From Euonymus europaeus (taxonomy: Eukaryota; Streptophyta; Magnoliopsida; Celastrales; Celastraceae): 64,000 nucleotides of DNA. The translations under genes and the position numbers were made by a program. Of the stretch, positions 1-10,591 are shown piece after piece. Each line of letters starts with the position of its first letter. Within the stretch, counting starts at the first letter, position 1. The notes under the pieces are model-generated. The model had not been told where the DNA came from. It ran no database searches and saw only the letters and a list, made by a program, of their open reading frames with translations. The stretch is taken from NCBI GenBank assembly GCA_963580455.1, contig OY756963.1:22711555-22775554 (forward strand), written 5' to 3'.

Positions 1-1
1 A

Positions 2-91
2 ATTATTTATCCATACAAGCCTTCCAATTCTCCTCTTCTAGAGACAATCACTGAAGAAGACGGTGCTGATGAATATGATGAAGATTCATAA
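2..91 (+). CDS. 3' end of an unrecognised protein-coding gene (partial)
   Basis: The first 30 codons in this frame are open and end in TAA at 89-91. They encode a tail that starts IIYPYKPSNSPLL and ends in the acidic run EEDGADEYDEDS. Codon use and composition look like real coding sequence, and the following 300 bases look like a 3' untranslated region. The rest of the gene lies left of the window, so the family cannot be named. It could also be a chance open stretch, since only 90 bases are visible. Confidence 0.45.
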   Translation: MIYPYKPSNSPLLETITEEDGADEYDEDS

Positions 92-420
92 ATTTATCCT
101 TCATACTCTGCTCTGCTCCTAAGGCATCATATGTTCATCTGTATGAGGTTATGGCATGACAATTAGGAAAAAGCAACGTAGATGTTGATGTTCAAGTAGA
201 CCAAATTTTATGTATTTTCCTCAACACAACAGTGTGCTGTAAATTTTGTATATTACAACATGTTTGTCTGTTTAATGTAAAACAAGAAGTTAAATTACTT
301 GGATGTTCCTATCTTACAGCCAACGATCCCAGAAATTGTATGACAAAACAACCTTTGTTGCAGTGATGAAATAAGTAGAACACACAAATCTTAGTTAATG
401 AAAAATGAAAAGGAATTTGG

Positions 421-810
421 TATGGGTGAGAGTATTTAAACCCCTTATAATTGGTAATCAAAGCCCCTTTAATTTTTTATTAATTTTTTATTTCAAAATC
501 AGTGCCTTAATATTATTTTATTAAGATTATATTAGTTTTTTTAAATACATATGCCCTTATCTATTAGTAACCATACTCCCATTTTTAGTAACCATACCCT
601 CATACCCACAAAAGAATTTTTTTATTCTAATATATGTTTTAGAAAATTTATTTTAATTCTTAGATTTTTTTTCAATATATGCTGTAAAATAAGAAAAATA
701 TTTAAGTTTATTTTTTTTGTATTATATAATATTTGTTAATTTTTTTCCTACTAAGATATCATTTTGCGCAAATTATTAGTATTTTTTTTGCATTTTTTTT
801 TATTTTTTCC
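421..810 (+). repeat. Left terminal inverted repeat of the MULE
   Basis: This AT-rich arm pairs with 2770-3170 in inverted orientation, with point differences and small indels. Matching stretches include the ATACCCTCATACCC region near 594 and the AAAATAAGAAAAATATTTAA stretch near 686. Confidence 0.8.
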
Positions 811-2211
811 TCCATTTCTTTTTGTTGTTTTTCAATTATTACTGAGTGAGTATTTTGTTGTTTTGTTCACTTATTTCTGTAAAATAAAAAAGTCTACGCA
901 TCTTTAAGATTGCAGGGCACAAGCTCACCATTGTAGAAGTTGATGCTCTTTTGATTCCTATTAATAATCTATCAAAAGAGCTGGAAGTTTGCAGAGGAAT
1001 AATATTATGTTCATATCCGCTCATCTCTAAGCCGATGCCTTGGCTATTGCAGGAGCCGGAGTGATACCATCGGTGGTTGGACTGTGATAGACAAGCCTCA
1101 TATTATTTCAAGTTGAATAGGCGAACAAACAGTTTACCTCTTTGAACCTCTCTCTCTCTTATTTTGGGAGGGAAACAAGAGCTTTAAGCATTACTACTCA
1201 TTAAAGCTATAATTTTTTTTAGAACTTGCTCCCCTTTTCCGCTTCTATCTTTGGTCTTAAGAATGTTGTTTTTATCAGAGCCAACCTTCAATATCACATA
1301 TTACCTCGTGCCTGGGTCATCAGGTCCGGTTCTAGTAAGCGAGTGCTACAGAGGCTTAGATTTGTTTATAAAAGTAGGCTACCTTTAGCCAACACCTCAA
1401 AATCTTGTTGAGAATGGGAGCATGCGTGGTACCAACTACATTATACGATTCGATCGAGGAGTCTCTCTCTGTGACCTTTACGTGATAGTAGGATGTCCAC
1501 TTTATTCATTGCTAGTGGTGTCGGTGCATCTTTTTAGTTTGTTTAGGGGCTTGGTCTTTTCCTTCTCACTTTTTTTTCTGGTTGTCTCAAGTCTCACTCT
1601 GAATGGATCATGTCGTGGTCTGGTTGTGCTGCTCACTTGAAATGTCTTTTTTATATCTTTTTTGTTGACCTTTACTATATCTGCTGCTATAGTATTTTAT
1701 TTTAAAATGCTGATTTTGGTTAGGTCTCACCTTTTGATTATCATTTGGTTAGGCCACAATGGACAATCTTAAATTTTGGGCAGAAAGCTTGAGATTGTCG
1801 AGCCGATTGATATTAAGTGAGGTATGAAGTATGATATATTTTATATAAAATTAATTTTAATGATATTGATGTTTTCTTGTAGGAGGAATATGTTCGAAAT
1901 TTATCAGCAACCCATTCTTGGAGAGAGGAAGAAAGCAGAGTGGATTTCCATACACAAGAAGATGAAGATAATCTTCAAATTGATGTTACCGATGATTTTT
2001 TTATGGATATGGTAAAAATTGATAAATTTATATTTCATCGATTAATTAAATAAGCGGGTGTTGACAAGTTAAAAGGGTTTATAGGTATTCAATTCTCGAG
2101 AGTCACTAGTTGAATGAGTTCGAAATCGTGGACGTGATCTTGGTTTTGTAATTATTATCAAAATGTCATAAATTGGAGGATTTGGAAAGCATCATAAATT
2201 ACTTTTAGAGT

Positions 2212-2530
2212 GTGAGCATAGTGGTCATTACTTGCCCAAAAAGAAGTCTACCAAGGTTACTGGTTCAAAACGGTGTAATTATGTTCAATGGTTATCCATC
2301 AATCATAAATTATGTTGATGACGTTTGGCTCACACCGTACAAGGAGATGTTCGTAACTGCTTGGACGAAGAACTGTATGCATTATGGTAATCGAACCACA
2401 AACAGAGCTGAGAGTTAACATACTAAATTGAAAAGGTACATGAGCACATCGCAATTAGATTTCCAAGCTGCTTAGGCTTGTATTCATCAACTGTTAGAGA
2501 CTCAATTTACAACAATAAAGGTTAGTTTGA
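2212..2530 (+). pseudogene. MULE transposase fragment, broken
   Basis: One frame reads DVWLTPYKEMFVTAWTKNC, then HYGNRTTNRAES, a stop, then HTKLKRYMSTSQLDFQAA and another stop. The core W..Y.E..V.AW....H.G..TTNR.ES.H..LK is the conserved block of plant MULE and FAR1-type transposases. The stop after ES sits where related proteins have Gln, so CAA to TAA is likely. Both stops are single-base changes from Gln codons. Flanking sequence (about 1824-2200) may hold more decayed transposase but I cannot align it. Confidence 0.75.
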
Positions 2531-2769
2531 AAAAAAAAAGTATAAATGTTATTAAACATCGGTTCAAACCAGAACATTTTTGAGAGCTCATGGGGTTTAT
2601 TTATAATCAAGCAAAGTTTTATTTATTATTTTTAAATAATAAATAATACTTTAAAAATGAAAATAAATTTTATATCTTACAATAAAATAATGGTTTTGAT
2701 CATAATTAGAAGAAAAAAATAAAATAAAAGAACATAGTGGAATACAAACAAAAAATTCAGTAATAATAA

Positions 2770-3170
2770 AAAGAAATGCAGAAAAAAAAAACACTAATAA
2801 TTTACGTAAAATGATATCTTAATAGAAAAAATGAATAAATATTATATAATACAAACAAAATAAACTTAAATATTTTTCTTATTTTACGGCATATATTGAA
2901 AAAAAAAACAATAATCTAAGAATTAAAATAAAAAATAAATTTTCTAAAACATATAATATAATAAAAAAAATTATTTTGTGGGTATGAGAGTAAGGTTACT
3001 AAAAATGAGGTTATGGTTACTGATAAATAAGGGCATAATAGGTATTTAAAAAAACTAATCTAATCTTAATAAAATAACATTGAGGCACTGATTTTTTTGA
3101 GAAAAAAATTAATAAAAAATTAAAGGATGTTTGATTACTAATTATAGGGGTTTAAATACTCTCTCCCATA
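2770..3170 (-). repeat. Right terminal inverted repeat of the MULE
   Basis: Reverse complement of the left arm at 421-810. The inner limit is approximate because similarity fades in T/A-rich sequence. Confidence 0.8.
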
Positions 3171-3591
3171 ATGTTAATTATAGTTACTTAAATCTTTGCA
3201 CAGAATCAATAACAGAAGGATGTCAGCAACAAAGTTTATGTGAAAAGAGATCGGTAATTGTTGTCGTAGGAAATGCAGAAATTTCATTAGCCAAGGAGTG
3301 AGTTTGGACATAATATCTTGGACAAAATAACAAGACAGTTTTTCATGTTTTTAGTCACCAGTCCTAATTCATACATAAATATTACCTTTAAGAAGTAGAA
3401 AACTAGAAATGGCACAAAGACTAAAACAGGCGTTAAGTGACACCCAATGGAACTGCTGAAGTTTTACCATAACCCACATACCTGTACAGCTGCTTTCACC
3501 ACCCAAAACACCCGCTGAAAGGGAGAAGGAGATGAGGACAAACTACAAGCAAATGACTGAAAAATTAAATGGAACCTGCCTGAAAATACAG

Positions 3592-6500
3592 CTACTTTTG
3601 ACCCTTCTTCCACAAAACCCCAATTTTCTTCAGCATGTTTCCATTTTTCTTTTTGGGCGAGTCATCATCCATGTCTTCTGAGTAAGGCGAACCCAAACTC
3701 GCTCCAACTGTATTGTAGTTGCTATCAAGTGAACCTGTTCTCTCTACAAGTTTTCCGTTGTTCCCTGTTGAAATCATAGCAGCAGCTGCTTCAGCTGCCT
3801 TCCTCCACTGGTCTGACTGAACTTTTAACCTCCTCATCTCAGCCTCCAATTCTGTATTTGTCGCCTGGGCTGCATCCAGCTGCTCGGTCACTCTTTCTGC
3901 TCTTCTGCTACTTTTGTCTGCCTCTTCTGTCAAATGTTCAAGCTTAAGTAAAGCATCACGCTTCACAGCCCTTGTCATTTCTGCCATAGCAACAGTCTCT
4001 TCATTAACTTTATTCTGATCCATGTCTCTTTTCTTAATTTCAATCTTGAGCATTTCATTGTGCTCATTTACGGTCTGCAATTGTGTCTCCTTATCCAATA
4101 AATTTGCTCTGAACTCTGCAATATCTGCCTCCAACATCTTTAGCTCCCTTGGAAGTTCCGATTCTTGTTGACTTGGCTGATGTTTCCAGGCCTTCAGGTT
4201 CAGGTCTTCATTCTCATCTGAAATACTCTGCAATTCAGTTTCCTTGCCCATCAGGTTCTCCCTCAACTCTGCAATGTGAGCTTTGGCTTTCTTCAGTTCC
4301 ACATCCAATTCAGCCTCCCTACAGCACAATTCTGTTTTTGTACGTTCTGCTTGCTCATATGCAGTCCTAATCTGCAAAGTACTCCGGACATATTCTTCAT
4401 GGTACCTACTCTCAGCTGCTTCTAGTGCAGATTTCAATTGACCAACTTCCACTTTCAAAGAGTTAAGTTCCACTTTGAGACGGTTTGTTTCCGCATTTTC
4501 ACTAATTTCCTGCGGAAGCTGAGAATTGGTTGTAGGATTCACTGAGTTTTTGCTGCTACAGCTAACTAACTCTGCCTGGAGTTTGCTCGCAAGTTTTTCC
4601 AATGATTTCACTTGGGTTTTTGATTGCTCCAACTGCATGGATATGGAGTTGTAAGCCTCCATTGTTTTGATGCCATCTGATCGCAGCACTTCTGCATTTG
4701 CATTTGCGGTTTCCAACTGCTCTTGAGTCTTGTTAACAAGTTCCAGGGCTTGAGCTTCAGATTCTCTGCAATTGCCAAGCTCAGCTCTCAAATTTCCAAC
4801 CAGCGACAGAGTTTCTGCAAGTTCCATTCTCAGGCCCTGTAACTCAACATGTGATGACTCAGCATGCTTTATTTGGACAGCTTCAGAATGAGCAACCATT
4901 TCCAGATGGCCCTTCAGTTTCTGTATTTCATTCAATGCAGAAGCCAAGGCACCAGAATCAATTGAGTGCTGCTTCTGGACAGCCTCGAGTTCAGACTGCC
5001 ATGCCCTATCCCGATCCTGGGAAATTTTACGGAGTTCTTGAACCCGAACGTCATCAGAAGCAGAAAGCTCTAGCAGCTGATGTTGAGATTCCTCAAACTT
5101 CGCTGACATGGCTGAGAGCTGCTTCTTGGCATCTTCAGCTTCCTGTTGGGCAAGCTTTTTTAATGACTCAGATGAGTTCAGCTGATCCTTCACCTTCTTC
5201 AAATCCTCTTGGTGTTGTGCCAGCTGTGATTCCAATTCAGTCACTCTGCCTGGGCGCTTCATCTAGAAATTGAGAAGTGAATGAGTTGCTAGAAACGCTA
5301 CGATACTAATGATGAATCAGGCAACACTGAAATGGTGCTTTTGTATAAGACAAGTAGTATTTAAGCCAACAGTAATGAGAAGCAAGCAAAATCTTCGGTA
5401 AGCATTTTCTCTCCATAATGAAGTGGTTCCAGTCATAAGTTATCATTGAATACCTCAGACAGTGGACTTCGGGGTGATCTACGTTCATTGACTTTAGGAC
5501 TTCTGTCTTTTGGGGTTTTGTTTGATGAATTTGGAGAGGAAACTGAGTCAGAATCTGATCCATGAGCTTTGAGTTGTCGAGCAGTTCGAGGCGTTACTGG
5601 AGATTTCCTTTGAGGCACTTCTGAAGATCCACTTCTGCTCTCAAAGTTAGTCGAATGACAAAAGCTGTGTTAATACAAATAAAACTAGTAATAAATAAAT
5701 CCAGTCGAAGAAACTCCATAGACACTAAGAGTCTAAGACTACAATAAGTTCAGAAAGTCTTAGTTACTAAAGTTTTAGTATCATTACAAATGTAGGATTT
5801 AGTGGCTCATAAAATTCTCAAACAAGTTGGGTTGCCGCAGAAACAGAGTAGTAGCCATGTACAGATTCAACATTCATATGCTATATGCTATAGAGAAATC
5901 CATGTACTAACAGCTACTAAATCATAAAAAAAAATATACACAATACGGACTAACTTTGCTTTTTTATCCTTAAATCATCTGAAAGGTATAATTTCCTACC
6001 TATAACATATAGCAGTCGGAAATTAACCCTGTGTTTGATGGGTCTAATTAATAAAATGAAGAGTGCTGCTGCATAAGCATGCATGTTGCATTCATATTAG
6101 TATTGCATACACATACATTAATCGCTAATTTAATAAGCAATGCGGCAAATCGTTCCACAGGACCTAATAACTAAGTGAAATGACACTGAGCATGTTACTC
6201 CGAGCAACAAATATGAACATAAATTCATACCTCCATAGCTGTATTATTTATAAGCAGGCCATGAACTACATTAAATTACACAAGCACCCTATGTATGTTT
6301 TCAAGAAAACCTTACAAAAATAGTTTTATGACTTCTGACATTTATAAAAGAATGTCTCTCAATATTTCATAAAATTATATATCTATTAGAGTCAGGCAAA
6401 AAATCCTTTAAGAACTGTGTATGATGTGAAATGAATGCATGGTTCATGAATCATGACCACCAAACCACGACTCATTGACTAAATATGTTACCCAATTGTA

Positions 6501-6847
6501 CACAAACACAAACGATGAGTTTGATCATCAAAATAACGAATTTACTGGAGGTTAATTTCATTTAAGATCATGATTCAATTAGTTTTATGCTGAGAAGTCA
6601 TTTCAACTTTCAAGTTCATGACAACTGCAAACCCTAGCTTAATATATTGATGTCAAATTACACACTTATCTTAAATTTTCCACAATCTGATGCATCATTT
6701 ATGCATATAGGTCAGCAGCCAACCACCAAATTGAGAACATAGTATGACAAAGAAGATCATTAAGCACCAGAAAACCAATTTGGAGTTGAGTAGAATCCCA
6801 CATGAGCACTAATAATTGACAACGTACCTTCTTTTTGGTGTCTGCAT
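3592..6847 (-). CDS. Interactor of constitutive active ROPs (ICR/RIP family), coiled-coil scaffold
   Basis: Predicted coding exons on the minus strand are 6828-6847, 5454-5637 and 3592-5262, giving 624 residues. ICR/RIP proteins bind GTP-loaded ROP GTPases at the plasma membrane or microtubules and link them to exocytosis and cell polarity. The start [20 protein letters not shown] is typical of the ICR2-ICR5 branch. A Ser/Pro-rich segment follows, then a long coiled coil (about residues 70-570). The conserved [12 protein letters not shown] block implicated in ROP binding lies near the C-terminus, which ends in the basic tail [10 protein letters not shown]. All junctions are GT-AG and keep frame. 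The first coding exon is only 20 bases. A 5' untranslated exon probably ends at 8058. Length is slightly above Arabidopsis members (about 560-590). Confidence 0.93.
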
Positions 6848-8260
6848 TATTTTTGTATGTCCTTTTATGAAGATGCGGTAGAAAAGGCAAATCCAAAAGT
6901 ACTCTCCTTCAAACCCCACATGACCCACACCACCTGAAATACTTAAGGGACATCGTTGGCTGAGAGAGAAACATAAACAATACCTAATATATATGTAAAG
7001 TGGTTCCTGAAGCAACTACACAATTCGCAAAACCTAAGTACCTAACAAACACACCACTAGAGTACCTTCAAAGAAACTCCTCAAAAACTACCCCCACTAC
7101 TACCAACCAGAACAACAAGACAAAAAATTGAAACTAAAGAAAAAGTTGCCATCACACCAAGATATTAACGTCATTTCAAAATATATCTCAGCATTTTTTT
7201 TATTTTTTTGTCTTCCTTCTCACTCCATTACATATACTATCCTCCAAATGCCTTATTAAGGCTAAATATAGATCCTAAGGAAGAAAAAAAATGACCTCAG
7301 TAACCCATGAAAATTTGCTCTGTTACCCTTGCAATTTGTCGGAACACTTGAAAGGAATTTTCTGTTCATGCACGAGAGTAGTAGAGTACATCCAAACCAA
7401 TTGCCTGTGAAATAAAATTCTTAAAATCCAAATTTTCCGTGACATTTTATATTGAAAAAGCTTGAAAATTTACTGTATTTAAACCAAGAATATAACTGAA
7501 GCCTCCCATGTAAATTTCCATTATTTCTAACCTAGTGTTCAAATCATTGCCATTAAATATTCAGCTTCAGCATAGTAAGAAGTATGGAGGCAAATGTAAT
7601 TAGCCGTCATTCTCATAATCAGATAAGTACTGATTTGTACGTATCTGCAGAAAGAAACAAGCATACACAACAGAAGAACAAGTTAATCAACACATTTCAC
7701 ATCCATAACTTCTCACTCTAATGCATGAAACCCCCAGATCTGTAGACCATGTCAATATTGACGAAGCTAACAATAAAAGCAAAAGACATAAATCAGAATC
7801 AGATGAGCTGAAAACGGACATTTAAATCAAAGATAATGCAATAACATAGCTTAGCAGAGCAAGCGTAAAACCGCATTTTGACATCAAAGCACAAAATTTA
7901 CCAGAAAGTGTGATTTCTTCATAAAATAAACCTTGAAGGAAGAAAATGTCTCACAATCAACAAAATATGGAGAAACGAAATAAAAAGACGATAACTTTGC
8001 ATTAATCAGCTCAGCGAAACAAACAAGGTACGGGCTTATGTGTTTCTAGTTTTTAACCTGAAAATAAGAAGCTCTGCTTTGGTTGGGATGAGAAATGGTT
8101 GATTGTTGATCCGTCTGAAATGTTATTCCTAAAACACGCCACAAAGAGCTTTTTCAAAACCCCAGAAAACCCTAATGTCAGCCTCTCTCCTATTTGAAGA
8201 GGTGTAGCTTTGCTCTGCTGAAGCTTGCTTCTGCGCGCACTTCCCGAGTACTCTCTCTCT
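6848..8260 (-). other. 5' untranslated region and leader intron of the ICR gene
   Basis: No protein gene is visible here. On the minus strand a plausible splice donor (CAG then GTTAAA) ends a leader exon at 8058, and CT-rich sequence at 8250-8272 looks like a plant 5' untranslated region or promoter. The stretch 6848-8057 would then be a leader intron. This is inferred from splice-site shape only. Confidence 0.45.
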
Positions 8261-9102
8261 CTCTCTGCCTCTGTCTTTGTAATTGTCAGTTGACAGTGGT
8301 CTGACTACAAATATTTGTAAATTGTACTATGCGTTAGCGTTTTGTACGTTGAAGAGTCGGCCACGCTCTTCTTTTAGCACGCTCTGCCACTCGCTCTTCG
8401 AATTCCCGAAAATGTCCAGAGTCTTGGTCTATGCGTCAAAGTTTGACCAGTCTATGAAAAATAACAATTCCATTTAATGTATCGGTTTGTTCGTAACCAG
8501 AGTAATTAGAAGTAATTAAGTTTAAATTAATTATATTCTAACCCTTTTTTTTAACGGATACGGCACTAAACAAGTTGCTCTTCTGTAATATGGATCTAAA
8601 CTCCAGCATCAAGTCCATGGCAGAAAATTTTTCTATCTTAAGGAATATACGTCAAATTAAAGCTAACTATGAAATTAGTGTTCTTAATGAAAATCAAACT
8701 CCGGATCTCTTGAATTAATACAATTCAACCCGGAATTTACACTCTACCAAAGAGATGTGAAGTATCAATCTAAATTCATTTTCATGTTACACTTATTGGA
8801 TCCTTCATTGTTTTTGGTTTAACGGTGGAACCCAAATTTTATGACAGGTTGTGAATGCAAAGGAGAACAGCACATCTACAACATAAACCACCGTGCGAGA
8901 GTTACTAAATGTGGGCTTGGTTTGTGCATCCAAGGATGTATTCACATGTACTGTGCCTTCCTGTTCATGGAACTCTGAAGTCATTGGGTCAGCAAGTCTC
9001 ATGGGGCCACCTACATAACTCCATTAATGGACCCATGACAAGTGTTCTGTGTCATGCAAGATAATGAAAGCCTTCTCCTTTTAAAGGATGGAACCCTTCA
9101 GT
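8261..9102. other. Intergenic DNA, nothing recognised
   Basis: AT-rich DNA with only short open frames. I see no family signature, RNA gene or clear repeat ends. Confidence 0.5.
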
Positions 9103-9208
9103 CAGTTTGGATGAGAGTATATTTCATAAAGTATACTCTATCGTAAAACGTAAAAATTGAGAGTATCTGAGAGTATATACGATAGCATATACTCTGAAAT
9201 AAACAGGC
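9103..9208 (-). mobile_element. Short palindromic MITE, copy A
   Basis: About 105 bases running from GTTTGGATGAGAGTAT to ATACTCTGAAATAAACAG, with the core TCGTAAAACGTAAAAATTGA. The same core and ends recur at 9352-9460, 49435-49527 and 50651-50770. This copy is in the opposite orientation to copy B. It has no coding capacity and its family is not recognised. Confidence 0.6.
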
Positions 9209-9285
9209 TGCTAGTGTTTGAACTATAAACATGACAAATTGTAAAATGTGTCATGTTTCTTTGCATGCTTTGCCTGAAATAAAAG

Positions 9286-10535
9286 GGGTAAATATAATAT
9301 TTAGTCACTCAAAAATAGCACATATTTTATTTAAGTCACCGAAAGATAAAGCCCCTGTTTGGATGAGAGTTATACTCTGTCCTCATACTCTCAAACACTC
9401 TCAACTTTTACGTTTTACGAGAGCTTGTACTCTATCAACATACTCTGATCCAAACGGACCGAAAACGTTTCAATTTGATCACCTAACTTCTCATTTTGTT
9501 CCGATCTAACCATTCGGTCAGGAATTCTCAAAATCGAGCAGTGATTTTGCTTACGTGGCAGTTTGACTGCTCGATAATTGGTTCATATGGAAATGTCCTA
9601 CAATTTTTAATTACAAATTAATACAATATAAAAAATAAATCATAAATTGTTTCCCCTCTCTCTCTCTCCCCTGTTCTTCCCCTCTCCTCCAAGAAATTCA
9701 ACTTCAAGCCTATCAATCCAACCTCCAATCCTTCTCCTCAACCAGCCAAATAGCCCACAAGTCCAAAAAAGATCAAATGGGTACTCAGAGATCGTGATTA
9801 GGCTCCAATAATTTCACTCGTCTTCATTTAATTGAGCAAAATAGAGTTCCAGGCAAGAACTACCAGAAATTCCTCAAATTGTAGCTGCAACTAGCATAGT
9901 CTGAACATAGCTGAGTTGAAATTCCCTAATTTCATATGAAGTACGCAGATCACTGTCAGATTTTGGATCCAGACCCCAATACTAGGGTTTTTATGGCTAA
10001 GATCAAGGAAAGTCAATAATAGGGTTGTGCTAGTGAATCGAGATGCGAGCTACGGACCTCCATGATGAGCGAGAGTTTCAAAACGAGCTCTTCTTCCCCT
10101 TCAAGGTCGACTCTGCCCATGTCGTTTTCGTCCTTGGATTCTCCTCTGACAGGAAGCTCCGCATAATACTTCTGGTATATGAGATTCAGATTCCAAAGAC
10201 GGAGAGAGTGGATTTGAGCGAGTGGCTAGCGCGGAGGTTTCTTATTTTTCAATTTTCAAAATTTTCTTTCTCTTTTCAATATCCAACATTAATTTTATAA
10301 TTTTTATTTTAAAAATTATAAAACATTTTCACGTGGTGTGTATTTTCCACTTGGACAAATCAGATGAAGGTCAACTTGCCACATAGGCAGGTTACCTGTC
10401 CAAATTTTTAAAAACTGATCGAATGGTTAGATTGGAACAAAATGAGAAGTAGGTGATCAAATTGAAACGTTTTATCTTTTAGTTATCAAAATGAAACATG
10501 AACTATTTTTGAGTGACTAAATATTGTATTTACCC
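9286..10535. mobile_element. Small non-autonomous Mutator-like element with 10-base target duplication
   Basis: The element is flanked by the direct repeat GAAATAAAAG at 9276-9285 and 10536-10545. Its ends are inverted: GGGTAAATATAATATTTAGT on the left and, reverse-complemented, GGGTAAATACAATATTTAGT on the right. Inverted similarity runs for roughly 180 bases on each side. The left arm is interrupted by a MITE at 9352-9460. The long inverted arms and the 9-10 base duplication fit a MULE. The interior 9650-10270 is richer in G+C and resembles ordinary gene sequence, so this may be a Pack-MULE that captured a host fragment. No transposase is present. Confidence 0.8.
9352..9460 (+). mobile_element. 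Short palindromic MITE, copy B, nested in a MULE arm
   Basis: Ends are CCCTGTTTGGATGAGAGT and ACTCTGATCCAAACGGACC, which are inverted copies. The core is CTTTTACGTTTTACGAGAG. It splits the left arm of the MULE: the right arm carries the uninterrupted sequence AGATAAAACGTTTCAATTTG, which shows the insertion site. Confidence 0.75.
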
Positions 10536-10591
10536 GAAATAAAAGCAACAAGCAATAATTGAGTAGGCTTTGTGGGTTTGATCATTCTCAT

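Larger units (their letters stand above)
421..3170 (+). mobile_element. Degenerate Mutator-like element (MULE) with long terminal inverted repeats
   Basis: The two ends of this 2.75 kb block are inverted copies of each other over about 390 bases. The outer ends read TATGGGTGAGAGTATTTAAA on the left and, reverse-complemented, TATGGGAGAGAGTATTTAAA on the right. Between them lies a decayed transposase with stop codons (see 2212-2530). Long inverted ends plus a FAR1/MULE-like transposase fit the Mutator superfamily. I could not find a clear 9-base target duplication, which suggests an old insertion. Apart from that fragment, the interior 850-2200 shows no usable reading frame. Confidence 0.8.

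Noticed and set aside
4851..5273. 140-codon plus-strand frame
   Set aside because: Antisense to the ICR coiled coil; no domain and no promoter context.
8283..8477. 64-codon plus-strand frame near the ICR promoter
   Set aside because: Short, overlaps a divergent promoter region and has no recognisable features.
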